From the NCBI GenBank assembly GCA_019747615.1, contig JAIEQQ010000616.1, forward strand, positions 1 through 14,594: a stretch of 14,594 bases of DNA. The letters run 5' to 3'. Numbering within the stretch: position 1 is the stretch's first letter; each line of letters starts with the position of its first letter. The notes under the pieces are model-generated. The model did no database searches and was not told the origin of the DNA. It was given only the letters and a program-made list of their open reading frames with translations. The position numbers and the translations under genes were made by a program. Of this stretch, positions 1-4,353 are shown in pieces. The stretch comes from Phycisphaerales bacterium. Its GTDB lineage: Bacteria > Planctomycetota > Phycisphaerae > Phycisphaerales > UBA1924.

Positions 1-45
1 GGGGACGTTGAGCTTGCCGGCGGACATGGTGATCGAAGAGGGCAT
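1..45 (-). CDS. icd: NADP-dependent isocitrate dehydrogenase, N-terminal fragment
   Basis: Only the first 15 codons lie in the window; the gene runs off the left edge. The reverse strand reads MPSSITMSAGKLNVP, which resembles the start of bacterial NADP isocitrate dehydrogenases (E. coli Icd has KKITLQNGKLNVPENP near its N-terminus). The ATG at 45-43 is preceded by GGAG (52-55) with a 6-nt spacer, which supports this start. The enzyme would decarboxylate isocitrate to 2-oxoglutarate in the TCA cycle. It lies downstream of rtcR on the same strand, separated by 149 nt with no obvious U-tailed terminator. It is probably an ordinary housekeeping neighbour rather than part of the repair system. 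The call rests on a short match, so the family is likely but not certain. Confidence 0.55.
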   Translation of the reverse strand, partial: MPSSITMSAGKLNVP

Positions 46-194
46 GGGTGACTCCGTGGAGTTTGGGCAACAGCGCGGCGGGGGTACGGGGGGGCCGCGG
101 GCGGAAGGGATCGCCAAGATTGGCAGGATAGCGGGCTGATCGAGCGGTTCGACGAAGTCGGCGGAGCGGGTTTGGCCGCGGGTGAAGCGGGGCC

Positions 195-1811
195 TCAGGG
201 TGGGGGTTTCTCAGCGCCTTGGCTCACGTCGGCCCAAGCGAGGCCGAAGCGCGCGAGGTACTTGCGGAGGCGATCGGCGTCGTTGCCGCTGGATTTCTTC
301 TTGCGCGACTCGGCGAAGAGCTGCCGGCCCGCGTCGGAGAGCGATCGCGCGGCGCGGCAGACGGTGAGTACGTCGGACAGTTGCACGCGATCGAAGCGGT
401 CGAGTTCGTTTGCGCGATCCTTGCCGAGGACCGAGAGGCACGCGTCGTTGCTCGTGCCGGTGGTGCCGTGCTCATGCGTGGACCAGGCGGTGGTGAGGCG
501 GGCGATCTCGGCCTCGGCGACTTCGACGGTGATTCGGCCGGCGGGTGAGAGCGTGGCCATGCGCGTGATCGCGGCGGCGAGATCGCGGAAGTTCCCGGCC
601 CAGGTCGCTACGGGGGAGTTTGCGAAACGCGTGAACGCGTCGCGAGCCTCGGTGCTGAATCGCACGGCGCGGCCGGCACGCTTGGCGAACTGATCGAGCT
701 CGTACTCGATGTTGGGCTCAATGTCCTCGCGCCGATCCTTGAGCGCCGGGAGCCGGAACGTCCAGAGATTGATGCGGGCCAAGAGATCGTCGCGGAAGAG
801 CCCCTCGCTGACTCGCTGCAGCAGGTCGCGATTCGTGCCGGCGATGAGCTGAAAGTTGCTGGAAGACTCGGTGTCGGCTCCGAGCGGGAGGAATCGCTTT
901 TCCTCAAGCGCGCGAAGGAGCATCGCCTGCTCATCGCGGCCGAGCTCGCCGATCTCGTCAAGGAACAAGAGGCCGCCATCGGCGGCGCGGAGGAGGCCGG
1001 GGCGATCGGTGGTGGCGCCGGTGAACGCGCCCTTCTTGTGACCGAAGAGCGCGGACATCGCGGCGTCGCCACGCAGCGTGGCGCAGTTGACTTCGACGAA
1101 AGCGCCCTCGATCTGGTGGCGGTGTTTTTTGAGTTCGTAGATCCGGCGAGCGAGCTGGCTTTTACCGGCGCCGGTGGGGCCGGTGAGCAGGAGGGGATCG
1201 ACGGCGTTGGCCGCGACGTGCTCGAGCTCTTCGATTAGGCGGTTGAAGGCGACGTTTCGGGTGGCGATGCCGGACTTGAGGCCGGCGATGTTGTCGGTGA
1301 ACTCGCGCTTGAAGCGTGCGGCGATCGACTCGTATTTGGAGAGATCGAGGTCGATGACGCGGTATTCGCCGGTGGGGTTGCTGGTGGCGACGTTTGGGCT
1401 GCTCTGGACGAGCTTCGCGGGGAATCGGCGCGTCTCGGTGAGAAGGAAGAGGCAGATCTGCGCGACGTGGGTGCCGGTGGTGATGTGGACGAGGTATTCC
1501 TCGCGCTCGCGATCAAAGGTGTAGCCGGAGGCGAAATCGTGGAGGGCGGTGTAGACCTCTTCGAAGTCCCAGGGGTCGCGCGGGTCCACGAGATGGAGGC
1601 GCACTTCGGTCTCGGGCGAGATGAGGGCGATGTCGTCTTTGACGAGGCGGGCGAGCGAGGTGCCCATGCGCGGGTAGAGCAGCTCGAAGCGATCGATCTT
1701 CAGGTCGTCGTGCTGGCAGAGTGAGATGGTGGGCCGCCAGCGCTCCCAACGGTTGGGAGAGCGGCCGGTGTCGAGGGTGGTGCCGAGGAGCCCGAAGGCG
1801 ACGCGTTTCAT
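195..1811 (-). CDS. rtcR: RtcR, sigma-54-dependent activator of the RNA repair operon
   Basis: A 538-aa bacterial enhancer-binding protein with normal RtcR architecture. Residues about 1-180 form the CARF-type sensor domain, including HITTGTH (109-115), typical of the nucleotide-binding loop. The AAA+ sigma-54 interaction domain follows: Walker A GPTGAGKS (211-218), GAFTGA loop (261-266), Walker B LLFLDEIGEL (281-290), sensor I AGTNRD (324-329) and arginine-finger region (338-350). The C-terminal 70 residues form the DNA-binding region. In enterobacteria RtcR activates the rtcBA operon when its CARF domain senses products of RNA damage. Here it is divergent from rsr-rtcB-rtcA, the usual arrangement. 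AGGA lies 7 nt before the ATG. The candidate operator at 1818-1840 abuts the start codon, so RtcR may also control its own expression. Confidence 0.95.
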   Translation of the reverse strand: MKRVAFGLLGTTLDTGRSPNRWERWRPTISLCQHDDLKIDRFELLYPRMGTSLARLVKDDIALISPETEVRLHLVDPRDPWDFEEVYTALHDFASGYTFDREREEYLVHITTGTHVAQICLFLLTETRRFPAKLVQSSPNVATSNPTGEYRVIDLDLSKYESIAARFKREFTDNIAGLKSGIATRNVAFNRLIEELEHVAANAVDPLLLTGPTGAGKSQLARRIYELKKHRHQIEGAFVEVNCATLRGDAAMSALFGHKKGAFTGATTDRPGLLRAADGGLLFLDEIGELGRDEQAMLLRALEEKRFLPLGADTESSSNFQLIAGTNRDLLQRVSEGLFRDDLLARINLWTFRLPALKDRREDIEPNIEYELDQFAKRAGRAVRFSTEARDAFTRFANSPVATWAGNFRDLAAAITRMATLSPAGRITVEVAEAEIARLTTAWSTHEHGTTGTSNDACLSVLGKDRANELDRFDRVQLSDVLTVCRAARSLSDAGRQLFAESRKKKSSGNDADRLRKYLARFGLAWADVSQGAEKPPP

Positions 1812-1817
1812 ACTCAG

Positions 1818-1840
1818 ATCCTATGGGATACGACTTATCC
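1818..1840. promoter_or_regulatory. Dyad-symmetric candidate RtcR upstream activating site
   Basis: This stretch contains overlapping inverted repeats: ATCC-TATG-GGAT (1818-1829) and GGATA-CGACT-TATCC (1826-1840). It is flanked by TACTCA (1811-1816) and TGAGTA (1842-1847), also inverted copies of each other. It lies roughly 100-120 bp upstream of the start predicted from the sigma-54 promoter at 1913-1928, where enhancer-binding proteins usually bind. It is next to the rtcR start codon. Assignment to RtcR is inference from position and symmetry. Confidence 0.5.
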
Positions 1841-1912
1841 ATGAGTATATGCGTGGTCGGGCGTTGGTGGATGAAATGTGGGTTTTTGGGTCAATGGCGA
1901 CGTTTTTGGCTG

Positions 1913-1928
1913 TGGCACAGGGCGTGCT
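1913..1928 (+). promoter_or_regulatory. Sigma-54 (-24/-12) promoter of the rsr-rtcB-rtcA operon
   Basis: The sequence TGGCACAGGGCGTGCT matches the sigma-54 consensus TGGCAC-N5-TTGCW. The GG and GC doublets have the required 12-nt spacing, and one base differs in the TTGC element. It is on the strand leading into rsr and divergent from rtcR, which encodes the matching type of activator. Transcription should begin near 1939-1940, giving a leader of about 75 nt before the rsr start codon. Confidence 0.8.
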
Positions 1929-1943
1929 TTAGCGGTCGTGTTG

Positions 1944-1997
1944 CTCGCGGCATGTGTCGCGAGATGCCCCCCCCGCCCCTGCGGCGTGTGCCGCGGG
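1944..1997 (+). other. Two hairpins in the rsr mRNA leader
   Basis: The first hairpin pairs CTCGCG (1944-1949) with CGCGAG (1958-1963) around an 8-nt loop. The second pairs CCC + GCGGC (1977-1985, with a bulged T at 1980) with GCCGC + GGG (1990-1997) around GTGT. The second ends 6 nt before the Shine-Dalgarno sequence GAGGTG (2004-2009). The predicted transcript start is just before the first hairpin, so both would lie in the 5' untranslated region. They may stabilise the mRNA or affect translation; no known riboswitch is recognised. Confidence 0.4.
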
Positions 1998-2013
1998 ATG
2001 TTTGAGGTGCCTT

Positions 2014-3579
2014 ATGGCGAACAAGTCAATCTTCTCTTCGATCGTTGGGAGCTTCCTTCCGCCGGCGACCACGCACAACGCGGCGGGCGGCGTGGCGTAT
2101 GAGTTGCCACCGAAGGAGGCGCTGGCGCAGTACGCCGCGACTGGGTGCTTGAACTCGACGTTCTACGCCGATGCGGGCGAGCAACTGACGAAGATGCTCG
2201 AGCTGGCTTCAAAGGTGGAGCCCGAGTTCGTGGCCAAGGTCGCGCTGTACGCGCGATCCAAGGCGCACATGAAGGACACGCCGGCGTTGCTGGTGGCGTT
2301 GCTCAGCGTGCGTTCGCCCGGGCTGATGGCCGAGGTGTTCGATCGCGTGATCGACAACCCGAAGATGCTCCGCACGTTTGTGCAGATCATGCGATCGGGT
2401 GTCGTGGGGCGTAAGAGCCTCGGGACGCTGCCCAAGCGGCTGGTGCTCCAGTGGCTGGACAACCGCTCGGATCAGCAGATCTTCCGCGGCTCGGTCGGCA
2501 ACGACCCGTCGCTGGCGGATGTCATCCGTATGGTCCACCCCAAGCCGGCGACGGCACCGCGGGCGGCGCTCTATGGGTATCTGCTTGGCAAGGCGTACGA
2601 CGCCGACGCGCTACCGGATCTCGTGAAGTCGTTCGAAGGGTTCAAGGCAACGCGTGCGAAGTTCAGCGAGATGGAACTGCCTGACGTGCCGATGGAAATG
2701 TTGACCGGCCTCCCGCTTCAGCCGCGGCATTGGAAGACGCTCGCGCAAAAGGCGTCTTGGCAGAGCCTGCGGATGAACCTGAACACGTTTGCTCGTCACG
2801 GCGTCTTCGAGAGCGAGTACGCGGTCAACCAGGCGGCGAGCACGCTGCGCGATCCTGTGGCGATCGCGAAGGCACGGGTCTTTCCGTATCAGCTGATGGC
2901 GGCGTTCATGAACATCGGGAGCAACGTTCCCGGTGCAATCGCGAACGCTCTCCAGGATGCGATGGAGATCGCGATCGGCAACGTGCCGGCGATCAACGGG
3001 AAGGTTTGGGTCTTCCCGGACGTGTCGGGTTCGATGCAGTCACCGGTCACCGGGGTCCGCAAGGGCTCGACGAGCAAGGTGCGGTGCATCGATGTCGCGG
3101 CCTTGGTGGCCGCGGCGCTGGTGCGGAAGAACCCGGACGCTGGGATCGTGCCGTTCGCTGACAAGGTGATCGACGTCAAGCTCAACCCTCGGGACAGTGT
3201 GATGACGAACGCCAAGACGCTGGCGAGCCTGCCATCGGGCGGGACGAACTGCGCGGCACCGCTGGCCTTCTTGAACAAGCAGAAGGCCAAGGGGGACCTC
3301 ATCATCTATGTCTCGGATAACGAGTCGTGGATCGGCGGGGCGCGTGGGCAGATGACGGCGACGGTTGCGGAGTGGGCAGACTTCAAGCGCCGCAACCCGC
3401 GGGCGAAGCTCGTGTGTTTGGACGTGCAGCCGGCGGGCACGACGCAGACGCCGGGCGGAGGCGACATCCTGAACATCGGTGGGTTTGCCGACTCGGTGTT
3501 CAGTGTGATCGCGGAGTTCAACAACAACACGCTCAACCCGGGTCACTGGGTGGGCGTGATCGAGAAGGAGACGATCTGA
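2014..3579 (+). CDS. rsr: Rsr, bacterial Ro60 (TROVE and VWA domains), Y RNA-binding ring protein
   Basis: A 521-aa Ro60 orthologue. Residues about 15-310 form the TROVE ring of HEAT-like helical repeats, and about 330-521 a VWA domain. The metal-site (MIDAS) residues are intact: DVSGS (336-340), T411 in SGGTN and D435 in YVSDN. Ro60/Rsr binds Y RNAs on the ring's outer surface and 3' ends of misfolded RNA in its cavity; in Deinococcus it works with PNPase or RNase II. The ATG at 2014 is preferred over the in-frame ATG at 1954. It has GAGGTG at 2004-2009, the extra 20 residues (rich in Ala, Pro, Cys) look unlike the family, and 1954 would leave only about 15 nt of leader. It is the first gene after the sigma-54 promoter and is followed by three candidate Y RNAs. 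Confidence 0.95.
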   Translation: MANKSIFSSIVGSFLPPATTHNAAGGVAYELPPKEALAQYAATGCLNSTFYADAGEQLTKMLELASKVEPEFVAKVALYARSKAHMKDTPALLVALLSVRSPGLMAEVFDRVIDNPKMLRTFVQIMRSGVVGRKSLGTLPKRLVLQWLDNRSDQQIFRGSVGNDPSLADVIRMVHPKPATAPRAALYGYLLGKAYDADALPDLVKSFEGFKATRAKFSEMELPDVPMEMLTGLPLQPRHWKTLAQKASWQSLRMNLNTFARHGVFESEYAVNQAASTLRDPVAIAKARVFPYQLMAAFMNIGSNVPGAIANALQDAMEIAIGNVPAINGKVWVFPDVSGSMQSPVTGVRKGSTSKVRCIDVAALVAAALVRKNPDAGIVPFADKVIDVKLNPRDSVMTNAKTLASLPSGGTNCAAPLAFLNKQKAKGDLIIYVSDNESWIGGARGQMTATVAEWADFKRRNPRAKLVCLDVQPAGTTQTPGGGDILNIGGFADSVFSVIAEFNNNTLNPGHWVGVIEKETI

Positions 3580-3605
3580 TGAGTTGATGCGTGGAGATGG
3601 TGGAC

Positions 3606-3647
3606 CCTCCGCCGTGGGGATGCTCGCAAGAGGCCCCACGGCGGAGG
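3606..3647 (+). other. Perfect 14-bp hairpin after rsr, capped by a GCAA tetraloop
   Basis: The arms CCTCCGCCGTGGGG (3606-3619) and CCCCACGGCGGAGG (3634-3647) pair perfectly. Inside the loop, CTC/GAG pair around GCAA, a GNRA tetraloop, so the stem continues past a small internal loop. It starts 27 nt after the rsr stop codon. No U-run follows (the next bases are purine-rich, AAGGGGGAAG), so it is not a standard intrinsic terminator. It more likely protects the rsr mRNA 3' end, marks a processing point before the small RNAs, or partly attenuates transcription. Confidence 0.6.
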
Positions 3648-3689
3648 AAGGGGGAAGTGGAACGTTGGGCAGTGAAGACTCTGCGCGAG

Positions 3690-3787
3690 TGATGAGCGCC
3701 GGGCCCGGGCCGAATGCAATCAGGACTACAACAATGCAATGTTTTGCGTCTTGATGTTCCTCGTCGGCTTGGGTCCGGCTCTCGTCA
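3690..3787 (+). ncRNA. Y RNA-like element 1, minimal form without tRNA module
   Basis: A closing helix pairs 3690-3713 with 3764-3787: 24 positions with one mismatch (3697/3780) and several G.U pairs. An internal loop follows, AUGCA on the 5' side (3714-3718) and 8 nt on the 3' side (3756-3763). Next is an 8-bp inner helix, ATCAGGAC (3719-3726) with GTCTTGAT (3748-3755). The G.U pair at its fifth position recurs at the same place in the two copies downstream. GGACTACA (3723-3730) is shared with them. In place of a tRNA-like module there are only 21 nt, which can form a small hairpin GCAA-TGTT-TTGC (3736-3747). Position directly after rsr suggests it is a Y RNA ligand of Rsr. No reading frame of interest overlaps. 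Structures were paired by eye. Confidence 0.7.
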
Positions 3788-3806
3788 GCCTCGTCGCTGC
3801 CGCGAG

Positions 3807-3840
3807 CCCAACCCCCCAACTCCCACACCCCACCCCACCC
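3807..3840 (+). other. C-rich, G-free spacer between Y RNA-like elements 1 and 2
   Basis: These 34 nt contain no G and a single T; nearly all the rest is C with some A. In RNA it should stay unstructured. It separates the end of Y RNA element 1 (3787) from the start of element 2 (3851). C-rich, G-poor RNA is the preferred loading site of Rho, so it could be a rut-like site, or simply a flexible linker open to nucleases that release the small RNAs. Neither role can be proven from sequence. Confidence 0.35.
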
Positions 3841-3850
3841 TGTTTCGTGC

Positions 3851-4025
3851 CTCGGTTCGTGACGGTTCTCGATGAATGCTCGATGGGACTACAGCTTCAA
3901 CCAGCTCCAGGTCGCAGGTTCGAATCCCGCCGGCTCCGCTTCAAATCGCGTGGGGCCGTAGCTCAGTGGTAGAGCAGGAAATGGTCTCATCACACTCTTG
4001 TCATCGGGATCCGCCACGCACCGAG
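3851..4025 (+). ncRNA. Y RNA-like element 2, YrlA-type with circularly permuted tRNA module
   Basis: The closing helix pairs 3851-3875 with 4001-4025, 25 positions with three mismatches. The internal loop has AUGC on its 5' side (3876-3881 and 3992-4000). The inner helix is GATGGGAC (3882-3889) with GTCTCATC (3984-3991), again with G.U at pair five. Inside is a tRNA body in permuted order: T arm (stem 3914-3918/3926-3930, loop TTCGAAT); acceptor 3' strand CGGCTCC (3931-3937); a 14-nt connector; acceptor 5' strand GGGGCCG (3952-3958); and D arm GCTC-AGTGGTA-GAGC (3961-3975). The acceptor forms 7 pairs with one wobble; the T stem has one A/C mismatch. The inner helix replaces the anticodon arm. 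This is the known plan of YrlA-type bacterial Y RNAs, which mimic tRNA and bind Rsr. Confidence 0.8.
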
Positions 4026-4028
4026 CGC

Positions 4029-4044
4029 TGGCACGACAGACGCA
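4029..4044 (+). promoter_or_regulatory. Second sigma-54-like motif, inside the ncRNA block
   Basis: TGGCACGACAGACGCA keeps the full TGGCACG -24 element and has GC at the correct 12-nt spacing from GG; two T residues of the TTGC element are replaced. It begins 4 nt after the end of Y RNA-like element 2. The predicted start (about 4055) falls inside the tRNA-Arg-like sequence, so a transcript from here would carry a truncated tRNA, Y RNA element 3 and rtcB. It may be an internal promoter or a chance match. Confidence 0.4.
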
Positions 4045-4045
4045 T

Positions 4046-4119
4046 GGTCTGGTAGCTCAGATGGATAGAGCACCGCACTACGAATGCGGCGGTCGGAGGT
4101 TCGAGTCCTCCCTGGGTCG
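4046..4119 (+). tRNA. tRNA-Arg(ACG)-like sequence with wobble-rich acceptor stem
   Basis: A normally ordered 74-nt tRNA cloverleaf. The D arm is GCTC-AGATGGATA-GAGC; the anticodon arm is CCGCA-CTACGAA-TGCGG with anticodon ACG; there is a 5-nt variable loop; the T arm is GGAGG-TTCGAGT-CCTCC. A20 in the D loop and G73 agree with arginine tRNAs. The acceptor is odd: GGTCTGG with CTGGGTC gives three Watson-Crick pairs and four G.U wobbles. CCA is not encoded (GCTTC follows). It sits between two Y RNA-like elements inside the repair operon, not in a tRNA cluster. It could be a functional tRNA, a decaying copy, or a decoy or sensor substrate for the repair enzymes. The acceptor stem argues against a standard housekeeping tRNA. 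Confidence 0.65.
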
Positions 4120-4148
4120 CTTCTTGTGGACACATCTTTTGGAGTTGC

Positions 4149-4314
4149 GACGATGTGTCGATCTTGAACGAATGCCGAGGGGACTACATCTAACCTGAAG
4201 GTCGCGGGTTCGAGCCCCGCCGCGGGGCGCCGGAAACGGCGAGTCGCGTAGCTCAGCCTGGTAGAGCATCAGAATCGTCTCCTCACCTTTGTCGTTTAAG
4301 ATCGATGCGTTGTC
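4149..4314 (+). ncRNA. Y RNA-like element 3, permuted tRNA module closed by a GAAA tetraloop
   Basis: The closing helix pairs 4149-4171 with 4292-4314: 23 consecutive pairs, five of them G.U. The internal loop (4172-4176 and 4285-4291) again starts AUGC. The inner helix is GAGGGGAC (4177-4184) with GTCTCCTC (4277-4284). Relative to element 2 one pair changes from T-A to G-C, and the G.U at pair five is kept. The permuted tRNA module has a T arm GCGGG-TTCGAGC-CCCGC (4204-4220) and a D arm GCTC-AGCCTGGTA-GAGC (4251-4267). The acceptor-like stem (4221-4232 with 4237-4248) consists of 5 pairs, a 2x2 mismatch and 5 pairs, capped by GAAA. It ends 39 nt before the rtcB start, so it lies in the rtcB leader if cotranscribed. 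Confidence 0.82.
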
Positions 4315-4353
4315 ACGGAACGGATTGCAAGAGTCATCAGAGAAGTTGAAGGG

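Noticed and set aside
195..1811. CARF domain of RtcR as a sign of a CRISPR type III or CBASS-like defence gene
   Set aside because: The GAFTGA sigma-54 domain and the divergent rsr/rtcB/rtcA operon identify it as RtcR; no cas or cyclase gene is present.
1954..2013. Longer start for rsr at ATG 1954
   Set aside because: The 20 extra residues are unlike the Ro60 N-terminus, there would be almost no leader after the sigma-54 start, and a good ribosome binding site precedes 2014.
3739..4198. Small + strand frames through the non-coding block (3739-3972 and 3998-4198)
   Set aside because: They cross the Y RNA-like and tRNA-like folds, which explain the sequence; the encoded peptides look like translated tRNA sequence.
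3690..4314. CRISPR array or mobile-element repeats, suggested by the repeated GAATGC/GACTACA segments
   Set aside because: The spacing and conserved pairing fit Y RNA folds; there are no uniform repeats and spacers, no terminal inverted repeats and no transposase.
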